Positions 44,638 to 55,884 are shown, counted from the first letter of the stretch. The stretch: 64,000 bases of DNA from Planifilum fimeticola (GCF_003001905.1 NZ_PVNE01000008.1:1-64000), one strand, 5' to 3'. Notes: generated from the letters alone by a model not told the origin. Translations and numbers: made by a program.

Positions 44638-45398
44638 CGATCCGGAGACTTGGACCAATCTTTGCGCAATTGGTCCAAAAAGGGGCGGGACTTGAACGCG
44701 ATGCCGGTATACTCGTCGATAAAGGCTCTGAGCACCCGCTCCAACTGCGCCTTGGTCTCCTCCTTCACGTGCACTTCCCCGAGGCGCTCCGGCGTCATGC
44801 GCTGCAAAAGCCGCAATATGCGGACGGCGTTTTCCGACAGGGGAAGGGTATGCGGATCCCGATGAAGGCAGTCGGAGCACAAAAAACCGCCCTGCCGGAC
44901 GCTGAAGCGTACGGGACGGTCTCTTGATCCGCAAAAGGCGCATTTGTCGAGAACAGGCCGGTACCCCGCAGCTTCCAAAACCCTCAATTCGAAGATCCGC
45001 GCCAGTATATCCGGATCGGTGCCCTCCTCCAGCTGATCCAGGGTGGAGGAAAGCAGGCGGTACAAAGCGGGCAATGGATCCATTTCCTCCGTCAACCGGT
45101 CCAACAGCTCCACCAGGTAAGCGGCGGTCGCCGTCAACAGGAGATCGGAGCGGATCGCATGATGGGAGGAAAGCAGCTCCCCCTGGGAAAGGGTGCCCAT
45201 CCCCGAGCCGCCCAAAAAGCAGAGGTATTGGCCCCGAGTGAAAAGTTGCGTGACCGCCCCCAGGCGGCTTCTCGGCTTTTTCGCCCCCCGGGCCATGACG
45301 GGCAGCTTTCCCCGTTCCGCCGTGAACAGGACGACCACCTTGTGGCTCTCCCCGTAATCCCGGGTCCGAATGACGATTCCCTCGGTTTTGATCAACAT
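44634..45398 (-). CDS. recO: DNA repair protein RecO
   Basis: RecO loads RecA with RecF and RecR and anneals SSB-coated strands. The 254-residue product has an N-terminal OB domain (KTEGIVIRTRDYGESHKVVVLF) and a helical domain. A C-terminal zinc finger is formed by CAFCG and CSDC, about 20 residues apart. ATG 45398 is chosen over TTG 45404 because of the GGGGAAGGG site. It lies 15 bases downstream of yqzL, as in Bacillus. Confidence 0.94.
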   Translation of the reverse strand: MLIKTEGIVIRTRDYGESHKVVVLFTAERGKLPVMARGAKKPRSRLGAVTQLFTRGQYLCFLGGSGMGTLSQGELLSSHHAIRSDLLLTATAAYLVELLDRLTEEMDPLPALYRLLSSTLDQLEEGTDPDILARIFELRVLEAAGYRPVLDKCAFCGSRDRPVRFSVRQGGFLCSDCLHRDPHTLPLSENAVRILRLLQRMTPERLGEVHVKEETKAQLERVLRAFIDEYTGIAFKSRPFLDQLRKDWSKSPDR

Positions 45399-45413
45399 GG
45401 CCAAGCCCTTCCC

Positions 45414-45551
45414 CTAATGGACTTCCTCCTGGGCGTGCTCCTCCCGGTCCTCGTCGGCGGAATCGTTCTCGTTCCCGTCGACTTCCTTATACATCAGGTA
45501 CGCATCGATACTGCCAGTTACCGCAAAGACATTCCAATAGAAATTGCGCAA
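45414..45551 (-). CDS. yqzL: YqzL-like small protein
   Basis: A 45-residue product starting at TTG 45551, with GGATGGG six bases upstream. It begins LRNFYWNVFAVTGSIDAYLMYKEV, the YqzL pattern (aromatic WxxFxxTGxxxxYLLYKE), and ends in an acidic tail (NENDSADEDREEH). YqzL is a small conserved protein of spore formers, encoded between era and recO, of unknown function. Position and sequence both support the call; it is too short for simple gene finders. Confidence 0.85.
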   Translation of the reverse strand: MRNFYWNVFAVTGSIDAYLMYKEVDGNENDSADEDREEHAQEEVH

Positions 45552-45655
45552 CCAGCACCCATCCTTTCCCTGACGTCGGTTGTCTTTCTATACGCTTAGG
45601 ATGACCGGGTGCCCCAGGAGTATGACTTGGAAATATTGCTATCCGTCCGCCCTCT

Positions 45656-47671
<2,016 letters not shown>

Positions 47672-47700
47672 GTGCGATTGGGTTCTCCTTTCGGGTTCAA

Positions 47701-48390
47701 TCACAGCAGAACAAATCCGATGAGTGCGACGGCCGTTCCCAGAAGGGAGCCGATGACGACGGGGCTCCTGCGCGTCTTGATGCGCAGCCGCGTTCCCACG
47801 AGAAGAGCGGTGAGCAGATACACCAGGAGAGCAATGATCAGATGGTGAATCATCAGGGCGACGGAAGTGGCGATGCAGAAGGCGATGGACGTGGTCATGC
47901 TGGGTTCCCACTGGGGACGGCCCAAGCGGTGAAACCAGCTCTTGAGAAGCAGGGTCAGGAAAAAGTCGGAGACCAAAATGGCCACCATTCCGATATTGGG
48001 AGGCACCGGACCCTCTTCAAAGTAGGGAAACCTCAACAGATCGAGATAGGGATAAAAAATGCTCACGCCGACCACGACCGCCAGACCGGCGCAGAGAAGA
48101 ACCGCACCGGCGGCCACATCCTTGGCCACCTTGGCCAAGGGATGAAAATCCTTTGTGATCATGTCGACCACGGCTTCCACCACGGTGTTGAACAGTTCGG
48201 CCACCAACACCAGAACGATCGTGATGAACAGCAGGAGTACCTCGATTTTGCTGAGGGGAAGATAAAGGCTCAGCAGAAGAACCCCCAGCGCGGTCAGAAA
48301 ATGAATCCGCATGTTGCGCTGGGTCACCAGGGTATATTTTAATCCTTCCAGCGCGAACCGGAAACTATGTAGCAGTTTGGTCAGCCACAT
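47701..48390 (-). CDS. dgkA: Undecaprenol/diacylglycerol kinase fused to a degenerate PAP2-like domain
   Basis: Residues 1-115 are a DgkA-type kinase (RNMRIHFLTALGVL, VLVAELFNTVVEAVVDMITKDFHPLAKVAKDVAAGAVLL in the active-site helix). A second membrane domain of about 110 residues follows. It has the layout of a PAP2/YuiD phosphatase but lacks the catalytic residues (EPSMTT in place of PSGH/PSSH, and no final His-Asp). The catalytic Glu and the NxxxE motif of DgkA are intact, so the kinase should be active. The stray domain may be structural. Confidence 0.85.
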   Translation of the reverse strand: MWLTKLLHSFRFALEGLKYTLVTQRNMRIHFLTALGVLLLSLYLPLSKIEVLLLFITIVLVLVAELFNTVVEAVVDMITKDFHPLAKVAKDVAAGAVLLCAGLAVVVGVSIFYPYLDLLRFPYFEEGPVPPNIGMVAILVSDFFLTLLLKSWFHRLGRPQWEPSMTTSIAFCIATSVALMIHHLIIALLVYLLTALLVGTRLRIKTRRSPVVIGSLLGTAVALIGFVLL

Positions 48391-48402
48391 GGGCCACCAC
48401 TC

Positions 48403-48870
48403 CTACCTTTCGAGGCCGACACGCCCCAATATCTCCTCCTGACGGGCAAACATGCGGCGTTCTTCCTCTTCCGTTTCGTGATTATATCCGAGCAGGTGCA
48501 AAAAGCCGTGAACCGCCAGAAAGCCGATTTCCCTATCCAGGGAATGGCCGTAGGCGTCCGCCTGCTCCCGGGCGCGCGGAAAAGAGATGACGATATCCCC
48601 GAGAGGGATGGGACCATCTCCGGCGCCCTCCATCGGTTCTCCCGGCTCCCACTGGGGAAAGGAGAGGACATCGGTGGGCCGGTCCACATGGCGAAAGTCC
48701 CGGTTCAACCTGCGGATGCCCTCATCATCCACGATCGTGACCGAAACCTCCGCCGGCGGCAACCCCTCCACCAAGGCCGCCTCCTGCAGGCTCGCATCGA
48801 TCCAACGGAGCACGGTCCGCTCCTCTTCCGTCAAAGGGATCTCCACCTGAACATCAACCGACAACCCCAT
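48403..48870 (-). CDS. ybeY: Endoribonuclease YbeY
   Basis: YbeY is a zinc-dependent RNase that trims the 3' end of 16S rRNA. The 155-residue product has the family signature HGFLHLLGYNHETEEE, whose three His residues bind zinc, preceded by LGDIVIS and RPTDVLSF. ATG 48870 has GGAAAGGATG seven bases upstream and overlaps the pgpH stop. It is followed by dgkA after 12 bases. Confidence 0.95.
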   Translation of the reverse strand: MGLSVDVQVEIPLTEEERTVLRWIDASLQEAALVEGLPPAEVSVTIVDDEGIRRLNRDFRHVDRPTDVLSFPQWEPGEPMEGAGDGPIPLGDIVISFPRAREQADAYGHSLDREIGFLAVHGFLHLLGYNHETEEEERRMFARQEEILGRVGLER

Positions 48871-50998
48871 TTTTGACATCCTTTCCTTTCCCCGATACCT
48901 CCTCGGGATACTCGATCCGTGCGTGAAAAATTCCCTGAAGGGTTTCACACATGGAACGGCCGATCATTTCCAATTCCTTCAGCGTCAAGTCGCACTCATT
49001 GAATTGACCGTCCTCCAGGCGATCCTGAATCACTTTGCGGACGATGGATTCAATCCGCCCCGGCGTAGGACGGGACAGGGAGCGCACCGCCGCTTCGATG
49101 GAATCGGCAATCCCCACGATGGCCGCCTCCTTGAACTGCGCCTTCGGACCGGGATAGCGGAAATCCTCCTCCAACACCTGACTGTCGCCGCTTATCTCCT
49201 TCGCCTTGAGGTAGAAATACTTGAGCAGCGTCGTGCCGTGATGCTGGGCGGCGATATCCCGGATCGGCTTGGGAATGCGATACGCTTCCAGCATCTCCAC
49301 TCCATCCCTGGGATGGGACAGGATAATCGTCTTGCTCAGGTGGGGGGAAATTTTATCGTGGGGATTTTCCATCTGCATCTGGTTTTCGATGTAAAACTGC
49401 GGCCTTTTGAGCTTGCCGATATCATGGTAATACGAACCCACCCGGGCCAAAAGGCCGTCGGCCCCGATCGCCTCCGCCGCCGATTCCGCCAGGTTGGCCA
49501 CCATGACGGAATGGTGATAGGTTCCCGGCGCCTCCACCAGCAGCTTGCGCAAAAGGGGGTGGTTGGGATTGGAAAGCTCCAACAGGCGCAGCGGCGAGAG
49601 AATGTCGAAGATTGTTTCAAACAGCGACAGGAAACCGATGGTCAACACGGCCGATATCACGCCGGAGAGAAGACCAAAACCGACGGATTGGAGGAACACC
49701 CTCAGATCTCCCTCCGCCGGCACGAGCAAGTGCAGCGCCACGATGGCCGCCGTTGCGGCAAATGACGCGAACAGGCCCGCCCGGAGAATGGAGGGTCGGT
49801 TGCGCACCCCAGCCAAGGCCAAGGCGCCTGCTGTTCCGCTGACCAAGGCGACCAAACCGTATCGGTAATCGAAAAGCAGGAGCCGTTCATCGTTGAAGAA
49901 AATCCCTGCCGCCAAGCTGAACAGAACGCCGAACCATATGGCCAGACGAGTGTCCAAAAGCAGGGCGATCAACATCGTCCCGAAGGCAAAGGGGGCGCAA
50001 TAGCCCACCGTGCTCCATTCCAGATCCTGACCCAGGGAAACGACCTTCATCGCCAGCAGGTTGAGGACGAACACCGCCGCCATCATCAACACTTTGCTGT
50101 TGTCGGCGTGAAGCTCCGGATGAAAACGCTGGACGCAAACGTAAAGCAGGGCGAGCCAGATCAGCAGAAAAAGGCTCAGACCCGAGTAAAACCTATAATT
50201 GAGATTGTGCCTGAGCAGACCCAATTCCTTCAATTCCCGGATCTTCTCTTCGGTCACCACTTCTCCGGCGGCGACAATCACGTCGCCCTTCTGAATGATC
50301 ACGGGTTTGACGCTCTCCCGGGCCGTCTCCCGCAGGGCATCGGTCAACGTCTTGTCGACGACCACGTTGGGGACGATCAGGGCGCGCACCAGTTCCCCAG
50401 CCGCATCACGGGCCTTTCCCCGGGAATAGGACTCCTCCAGCAGCCGGCCGGCCTGCTCCCGTTTCTGAACCAGTTGGGCGGGGCGAACGCCCTCCGACAA
50501 CACCTGCTGGAGAACGTCCCGGCTGACGGAACGCAGTTCGGGGATCTCCTTTTCCGGGATCCGCACCATGGTCTTGTAGAAATCGTCGGACATGGCGGGG
50601 ATCAGCGCGCGGAGCTGTTCGATTTTCTCCTTCTCGGAGACGGATTCAGTCGCTTTTCCCCGGATTTGATCATAAATCCGTTCCAGCCGATCCATCTGAC
50701 GGCTGGTGATCTGCTCGTCTTTGCGATATTGCAAGGGAACGGACTGGGCCGCCTCCTGGCGGACCTGTTCCGTCGCCTTCTGATCGATCTTTGTCACCGG
50801 CGCCACGATCGTTTCCGGGCTGACCGAGCCGGGCTTGAGATCGTATTGCTTCGGCAGGACCGGATTGAGCAATAAAAAATAGCTGACAATCCCGATCAAC
50901 GCATAAAAGGCAAACCGCACCCATGTGCTTGAACGCCAGCCGGACGCCATGGGCGATTGCTTCCGGCTGGCGGAGATCTGCTTGACCTTTGGTTTCAT
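48854..50998 (-). CDS. 7TM-HD phosphodiesterase PgpH (YqfF)
   Basis: This protein hydrolyses cyclic di-AMP in Firmicutes. The 714-residue product has an N-terminal membrane segment (FAFYALIGIVSYFLLL), an extracellular domain (about residues 60-290), seven membrane helices, and a cytoplasmic HD domain. The HD motif is GTYHHSVMVANLAESAAEAIG, then RVGSYYHDIGKLKRP with the HD metal ligands. ATG 50998 is the start. It follows phoH after 27 bases, as in B. subtilis. Confidence 0.94.
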   Translation of the reverse strand: MKPKVKQISASRKQSPMASGWRSSTWVRFAFYALIGIVSYFLLLNPVLPKQYDLKPGSVSPETIVAPVTKIDQKATEQVRQEAAQSVPLQYRKDEQITSRQMDRLERIYDQIRGKATESVSEKEKIEQLRALIPAMSDDFYKTMVRIPEKEIPELRSVSRDVLQQVLSEGVRPAQLVQKREQAGRLLEESYSRGKARDAAGELVRALIVPNVVVDKTLTDALRETARESVKPVIIQKGDVIVAAGEVVTEEKIRELKELGLLRHNLNYRFYSGLSLFLLIWLALLYVCVQRFHPELHADNSKVLMMAAVFVLNLLAMKVVSLGQDLEWSTVGYCAPFAFGTMLIALLLDTRLAIWFGVLFSLAAGIFFNDERLLLFDYRYGLVALVSGTAGALALAGVRNRPSILRAGLFASFAATAAIVALHLLVPAEGDLRVFLQSVGFGLLSGVISAVLTIGFLSLFETIFDILSPLRLLELSNPNHPLLRKLLVEAPGTYHHSVMVANLAESAAEAIGADGLLARVGSYYHDIGKLKRPQFYIENQMQMENPHDKISPHLSKTIILSHPRDGVEMLEAYRIPKPIRDIAAQHHGTTLLKYFYLKAKEISGDSQVLEEDFRYPGPKAQFKEAAIVGIADSIEAAVRSLSRPTPGRIESIVRKVIQDRLEDGQFNECDLTLKELEMIGRSMCETLQGIFHARIEYPEEVSGKGKDVKNGVVG

Positions 50999-51025
50999 CC
51001 AGGACCGACTCCTTGGGGAAACGCC

Positions 51026-51985
51026 TCAGCCGTTCCGTGCATAAGCGTCGATGATTTTCTGGACAAGGGTGTGTCGCACCACATCTTCCTGGGTCAGGTG
51101 AATAAAGCGGATTCCATCGATATCGCGAAGGATGCGCTCCGCTTCCACAAGACCCGACTTCTTCCCTTTCGGAAGGTCCACCTGGGTGACGTCTCCCGTA
51201 ACCACCATTTTCGAGCCGAAACCCAATCGGGTCAGGAACATCTTCATCTGTTCCGGCGTGGTGTTTTGGGCCTCGTCCAGGATCACGAAAGCATCCTCCA
51301 GCGTCCTCCCCCGCATGTAGGCCAATGGAGCCACCTCGATGATCCCTTTCTCCATCATTTTCGACACTTGCTCTACACCGAGCATGTGATACAGAGCGTC
51401 ATACAAGGGGCGGAGGTACGGATCCACCTTTTCCTGCAGATCCCCGGGAAGAAAACCGAGGTTTTCCCCGGCTTCCACCGCCGGACGGGTCAGGACGATC
51501 CGTTTGGTCCGGTGGGCTTTCAGGGCGGTCACTCCCATGGCGACGGCCAGGAACGTCTTTCCCGTCCCTGCGGGGCCGATGCCGAACACGATGTCCGCCT
51601 TTTTGATGGCCGACACATAATGGCGCTGCCCGAGGGTTTTCGCCCGGACGGTCTTCCCTTTGTAGGTGACGCCGATCTCCTCGTTGTACAACTCCAGGAG
51701 TTCCTCCGCCAGACCCTGCTTGGCCAGCCGGTGGGCATAGACCACGTCCCGTTCGCTCAGATGAACCCCTTTGCGAACCAGGGCGAGAAGAACGCGAAAC
51801 AGCTGGTGCAAAATCTCCCGTTCCTCCGGGGAACCGCTGATCACCATTTCCTCTCCACGGGTCACGATTTTTGCGGAGGTTTCGGCTTCAATCCGCTTGA
51901 GAAAAACATCATGAGGTCCAAAGAGGGAAAGGGCCTCCGCCGCATCACGCAACACGATTTTGATCGTTTCGGACAAAGGACTCAT
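51026..51985 (-). CDS. PhoH-family ATPase
   Basis: A 319-residue P-loop ATPase with a KH-like N-terminal part (ETSAKIVTRGEEMVISG). The Walker A is GIGPAGTGKTFLAVAMGV, the Walker B VILDEAQNT, and the sensor motif VTGDVTQVDLP. PhoH-like proteins are thought to act on RNA. ATG 51985 overlaps the yqfD stop by four bases, so translation is coupled. It precedes pgpH in the conserved order. Confidence 0.93.
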   Translation of the reverse strand: MSPLSETIKIVLRDAAEALSLFGPHDVFLKRIEAETSAKIVTRGEEMVISGSPEEREILHQLFRVLLALVRKGVHLSERDVVYAHRLAKQGLAEELLELYNEEIGVTYKGKTVRAKTLGQRHYVSAIKKADIVFGIGPAGTGKTFLAVAMGVTALKAHRTKRIVLTRPAVEAGENLGFLPGDLQEKVDPYLRPLYDALYHMLGVEQVSKMMEKGIIEVAPLAYMRGRTLEDAFVILDEAQNTTPEQMKMFLTRLGFGSKMVVTGDVTQVDLPKGKKSGLVEAERILRDIDGIRFIHLTQEDVVRHTLVQKIIDAYARNG

Positions 51986-53163
51986 TCTCCTTGCAGAATC
52001 GGTTGAGATACCGCAATATTTTCAATAACGTCGAAGTGTACTTTCATATAAACTTTACCATTATCTACGCGGGGTTGCAAAACCTTTTCCATCAAAATGC
52101 GCCCGTCCCGACCGATCCGCTCCCTCACGTCCGCCCGGGCCCGCTCTTTCCCCAGACGAATCGCCTCCTCAGGGGTCATCCTGCGCTTGACCCATTTCAT
52201 TTCCAACCGCTCCTCCTCCACCCATCCGATGGGGAGGCGCCACTTGAACAGGCGGAGAACATGCACCCGTTCGACCGTTTCATAATTCTTGAAGGGAACG
52301 GGATACAAAAAGGGCAACCGGATGACCCGTGATGCCACGTAGGGATAATAGCCCCTGTCGCGATTGCCGGTATAAACCTTCCGCTTCTGTTCCAGGGGAA
52401 CCACCACATCGGAGTCGTACCAAACCTCCCCCCACACCTTTCCCTTGGCGCCGACCACCCGTTCCGAACCGGAATCCCCGTAGACTCCGGATACCAGCAG
52501 CTGACCTTTTTTCACCATGTCGTTCACCTGAACCACGGGCTTTCCCTGCTCCACCCGCATGTCATAAATCAGCGCGTTCCGTCGCGCCACCAGGTGTACC
52601 GGCCCCGGAGAACGTTCGTTCTTTTCCTTCGGCTCCTGCTTCTCGACAACGGTGATCACCGCCCGGGTTCCCTCCATGCGAAATCCCACCCAGGTCGCCT
52701 GAGGCAGGCGCATGGACAAACGGTGCTGAATTTCCTCGCTTTCCGGCACACGAAACTTCAGCTGCCCGGGAAACACCCCCGCCTCCCGGGCATACGCCAG
52801 GATTTCCTCCTCGGGGATCCGCTCGTTTCCCTCCACCTCCACCTTCCAGACGAAGGAACTCATCGTCGTCAGCAAAAAGACGAAGAGGACAATTCCCGCC
52901 GCAAAAAACTTACGCTTGTACATTTTGGAGAGCAAAAAGGGGAGGCCCTGCTTGGACAAAATACGCATCCGAACGCCGCTCGGACGAACGATTTGCACCA
53001 AACGGAAAAAATCGGGGAGAAGAACCGTCAGCCGTATCCGTTCCTCGTCCAAAAAACGGATGTCGCCCAGAATGATCTCCTTTTGGATGGCCTCATTGAT
53101 GATCGGGGTAAGCCGGGAGCCGGACAATTCGACGGTTACTTTTCCCTTGATGAATTCGAGCAA
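51982..53163 (-). CDS. Sporulation protein YqfD
   Basis: The 393-residue product is a sporulation-stage membrane protein made in the mother cell in B. subtilis. It has an N-terminal soluble domain, one membrane helix (AAGIVLFVFLLTTMSSFVW, residues 90-108), and a large outer domain (IPEEEILAYAREAGVFPGQ onward). ATG 53163 is the start, 13 bases after yqfC. The two are co-transcribed from a sigma-E-like promoter at 53483-53511. Confidence 0.92.
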   Translation of the reverse strand: MLEFIKGKVTVELSGSRLTPIINEAIQKEIILGDIRFLDEERIRLTVLLPDFFRLVQIVRPSGVRMRILSKQGLPFLLSKMYKRKFFAAGIVLFVFLLTTMSSFVWKVEVEGNERIPEEEILAYAREAGVFPGQLKFRVPESEEIQHRLSMRLPQATWVGFRMEGTRAVITVVEKQEPKEKNERSPGPVHLVARRNALIYDMRVEQGKPVVQVNDMVKKGQLLVSGVYGDSGSERVVGAKGKVWGEVWYDSDVVVPLEQKRKVYTGNRDRGYYPYVASRVIRLPFLYPVPFKNYETVERVHVLRLFKWRLPIGWVEEERLEMKWVKRRMTPEEAIRLGKERARADVRERIGRDGRILMEKVLQPRVDNGKVYMKVHFDVIENIAVSQPILQGE

Positions 53164-53176
53164 CGTTCCTCTCCCC

Positions 53177-53455
53177 CTACTCCGTGAACCTCATTTCGAC
53201 AATATGACCCTCAATCCGGATCTCCTCCGGAAAAATCGAGCGAATCGTCAACTTCTCCCCGCGAATTTGAATTTTTCCGCCGTCGACCTTCAGAAGAATC
53301 TCGGAATCGCTGAAGAAGTCCACACCCCGATGGTTTTCCACCATCACCTGATAGGATCCGACCATCTGTATCCGGGGAACATCGGCGGTCACATCGGGGG
53401 GAAGGTCCAGCCATCGGGCGAGGTGGCGATGAAAATTGACGGTCCCTTTGCGCAT
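53177..53455 (-). CDS. Sporulation protein YqfC
   Basis: The 92-residue product belongs to the YqfC family, the small partner of YqfD in sporulation. It shows VPRIQMVGSYQVMVENHRGV and the C-terminal strand pairs GKIQIRGEKLTIRSIFPEEIRIEG typical of YabP/YqfC. GGAGGG precedes ATG 53455. The promoter matches sigma-E, fitting mother-cell expression. Confidence 0.9.
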   Translation of the reverse strand: MRKGTVNFHRHLARWLDLPPDVTADVPRIQMVGSYQVMVENHRGVDFFSDSEILLKVDGGKIQIRGEKLTIRSIFPEEIRIEGHIVEMRFTE

Positions 53456-53482
53456 GGAACAAGCCCTCCATCTTCTTTTTAA

Positions 53483-53511
53483 CCCTTATGCGTCGATCAC
53501 TTCAATTATGA
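53483..53511 (-). promoter_or_regulatory. Candidate sigma-E promoter of yqfC-yqfD
   Basis: The -35 TCATAAT fits KMATAWW, the spacer is 14 bases, and the -10 CATAAGGG keeps the CATA core of sigma-E. It lies 28 bases before yqfC. Confidence 0.6.
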
Positions 53512-53599
53512 TGGACATGCCTCCCCGCTGTAGGGAATGTTTTCTTCCCCGGCGACCAAAATAAGGGGTAAGTCGTTAGCATTTTTCTCCTGAAACTGC

Positions 53600-53631
53600 A
53601 AAACCGGACCCCTGAACCTTCCGGGGTCCGG
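53600..53631 (-). terminator. Terminator of the SASP gene
   Basis: CCGGACCCC and GGGGTCCGG form a 9-bp stem (53604-53612, 53623-53631), followed on the minus strand by TTTTGC. Confidence 0.8.
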
Positions 53632-53654
53632 TTGGGAAGGAATCATCCCTCGGA

Positions 53655-53843
53655 TCATTGCGATTGACCCTGTTGCGCCTGCTGCACCAGGCGTTTGGTG
53701 ATTTCCCCACCGACCGATCCATTTCCTCGGGACGTCGTATCGGGACCGAGAGTGACACCGAATTCGGCGGCGATTTCTTCCTTGAACTGGTTCAAAATTT
53801 GGGCAGCCCCCGGAACCAGAAGGCGATTGCTCTGACGCGGCAT
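53655..53843 (-). CDS. Alpha/beta-type small acid-soluble spore protein
   Basis: The 62-residue product binds and protects DNA in the spore core. It has the two SASP motifs: a GPR-cleavage-like site in [11 protein letters not shown] and the conserved [16 protein letters not shown] 53843 has AGGAGG eight bases upstream. Upstream, CATACTA on the minus strand matches the sigma-G -10; no clear -35 was found. It is an insertion between yqfC and floA in an otherwise conserved block. Confidence 0.95.
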   Translation of the reverse strand: MPRQSNRLLVPGAAQILNQFKEEIAAEFGVTLGPDTTSRGNGSVGGEITKRLVQQAQQGQSQ

Positions 53844-54035
53844 TTGGTTCACCTCCTTTGGTGTTAGTATGGGTGGATGGCCGGATTTCCTTCCGGTGAA
53901 TCATTTCCATGCGACCGATTGGTTCCGGGCAGAGGAGCCAAGCCAGCCGATCACGGGGAATCCTTCTATGGCATCAATGCCGCGCGGCTCTCCACTTCCG
54001 TACATCCTCCGTGCCACTGCCGGTCGAAGGGACTT

Positions 54036-55271
54036 TCAGACGGTTTTTCTTTCCCCCACATCATATTGATAATTTTTCAGCTGCGGCTGAAATGCGACGA
54101 ACAAAAATGTAAGCCCGTACAATATCGCAGCGAGTATGTATGCGGACTGAATATCCATCCGATCCGCCAACCAGCCCATCATCAGGTGAGTCATTGCCGA
54201 CCAGGGAGTCAACACCGCATTTCTTGCCGCCATGACATTGGCTCTTTCCTGCGGGGAGATCACGTCCTGCAAGACGGTTTCCTGGCATATTTCCCTGACC
54301 TGATAAAGGGGCCCCATGAACATGCAAATTACGAGCGCCAAGACGGCATTGGAATTGAGCGCAAAGAAAAAAGTCAAAAGGGACATCGACAAGGCGCTCA
54401 GACCGATCATATATCCTACACGCTTCTCCAAAAATGGGGTAATCATCACTGCCATCCAGCTTCCGACGATTCCCCCGACCCAATAGGAAGCATTGATAAA
54501 CCCCCACCATTCGCTCCCTTTTCCCAAAATATCGTGTGTAAACGCCAAAATGAACGCGCTGGCCCACACTACATTGGCCAAGCTTTCCAAAAGGTCCATC
54601 GATGTTATATTGCGGATCACGGGAACCTGGATCATCCTTCGCCATGCCGGCTCCGGTTTCGATGTCTCCGCCGCGATCAGGGAGGCCTGCAGCTGGATCC
54701 TTCGAATGCACTCACCGGATAGCGAAAAAGAGATGAAAATCAGCAGGATGACGGAATAAAAGGGAAGGACGGCGGCAATGATCCCCCCCAGCCCCCAGCC
54801 GGCAACCAAAAACAGCTGATGAATCATGTTGAGCATTCCGTTGGCCTTCATGTACTCTTTTTTGGACACGACCAGGGGAAGCAGCGCAAAGCGGGCGGGT
54901 TGATACCACGCACCGATCAGCGCGATGACAAAGAGGACGACACTCGTCAGAAACAGCTGTATCGAATAAACATGGAGCAGTATAAGGCCCAAAAGAACCG
55001 TCAGTCCCGCCCGAGACCATTCGATCCCGGTCAACAGACGGGTCAGCGGAAACCGATGGATGTACTTCGACCCGAGGATTCCTCCGAAAAACGATCCCAA
55101 TGCCATGACGGCCAATACCAGAGATGAACTGAATACGGAATCCGTCTGCTGGTAAACTTTTACCATCACGCTCACATTCAGCAGAACGTTGGCGAGGGAT
55201 TGAAGGATTTGAGAAAACCAAAGCTTCACAAATCGGGGCTGTCGAAACAGCTTTTGCAGAGCCTTGCCCAT
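54036..55271 (-). CDS. MFS transporter (EntS-like group)
   Basis: The 411-residue product has 12 membrane helices of the MFS_3 type, including helix 1 VKLWFSQILQSLANVLLN, GIEWSRAGLTVLLGLIL near helix 3, and a central loop with PEPAWRRMIQVPVIRNI. Motif A is degenerate. These carriers often export drugs or siderophores; the substrate is unknown. ATG 55271 follows GGTGTGAGGT. It follows the neighbouring gene's terminator by only 35 bases, so its own promoter is unclear. Confidence 0.82.
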   Translation of the reverse strand: MGKALQKLFRQPRFVKLWFSQILQSLANVLLNVSVMVKVYQQTDSVFSSSLVLAVMALGSFFGGILGSKYIHRFPLTRLLTGIEWSRAGLTVLLGLILLHVYSIQLFLTSVVLFVIALIGAWYQPARFALLPLVVSKKEYMKANGMLNMIHQLFLVAGWGLGGIIAAVLPFYSVILLIFISFSLSGECIRRIQLQASLIAAETSKPEPAWRRMIQVPVIRNITSMDLLESLANVVWASAFILAFTHDILGKGSEWWGFINASYWVGGIVGSWMAVMITPFLEKRVGYMIGLSALSMSLLTFFFALNSNAVLALVICMFMGPLYQVREICQETVLQDVISPQERANVMAARNAVLTPWSAMTHLMMGWLADRMDIQSAYILAAILYGLTFLFVAFQPQLKNYQYDVGERKTV

Positions 55272-55305
55272 ACCTCACACCTTTTCCCGTAAAGTTGACC
55301 AAGAA

Positions 55306-55336
55306 AAAAAGCGACAGATCCAATGGGATCCGTCAC
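55306..55336 (-). terminator. Terminator after the unknown protein at 55337
   Basis: GACAGATCC and GGATCCGTC form a 9-bp stem with one G-U (55315-55323, 55328-55336), followed on the minus strand by seven T residues. It abuts the stop codon. Confidence 0.85.
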
Positions 55337-55843
55337 TTACGGAGCGCGGCGATGCGTCCTCTGCCAATAGCGGCGGGAAGGCGGCGGCCCGAGCACTTCC
55401 TGCAATATGATGCCCCGGACCAGACTGTTTTTTGTAAACAGCCCCTTCTCGAGCCCGATTGTCTTTTTTCTTTTCAAAGAAGGAATCGGAGGTTGTACCT
55501 CCTTCAGGGTTTCCACCCGTTTTTCCGCCTCGGAGATCGCCCCCTGAACATCCGTCTTCACCTGTTCTGCCGCGTCCCGAATTTCCTCCGGGAGATTTTG
55601 GATGATCTCCTTGACCGATCCGGTTGCGGAGGGAGAGGGGGGGCGCACCGGCTCCCCCAAAGCGTCCTCCTCGGATAAATCCGGAAAGGGGATGGTGTCC
55701 GTCCGCTCCCCCCACGGATCTCTCCAGGGAGTAGGCGCAGGAGGGCGCTTCTTCCGTTTTTTGGCCGCCTCCTTATTCGGGGACGAAAGCGCCTTTTGCA
55801 GGATCCAGAGCACAAATGCCACGATGAGAATGAGCAATTCCAT
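55337..55843 (-). CDS. Unknown membrane-anchored protein next to floA
   Basis: The 168-residue product has one N-terminal membrane helix (ELLILIVAFVLWILQKAL), a Lys/Pro-rich linker (RKKRPPAPTPWRDPW) and a long acidic helical part. It ends in a conserved-looking SLVRGIILQEVLGPPPSRR tail. I recall a similar SL-GII-EILGPP tail in unnamed proteins of related bacteria, but the function is unknown. ATG 55843 follows floA by 41 bases, so it may belong with the flotillin operon. Confidence 0.65.
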   Translation of the reverse strand: MELLILIVAFVLWILQKALSSPNKEAAKKRKKRPPAPTPWRDPWGERTDTIPFPDLSEEDALGEPVRPPSPSATGSVKEIIQNLPEEIRDAAEQVKTDVQGAISEAEKRVETLKEVQPPIPSLKRKKTIGLEKGLFTKNSLVRGIILQEVLGPPPSRRYWQRTHRRAP

Positions 55844-55884
55844 CTGCCGTCACCTCTCCCGCCGAACAGCATCGGGATGGAAAA

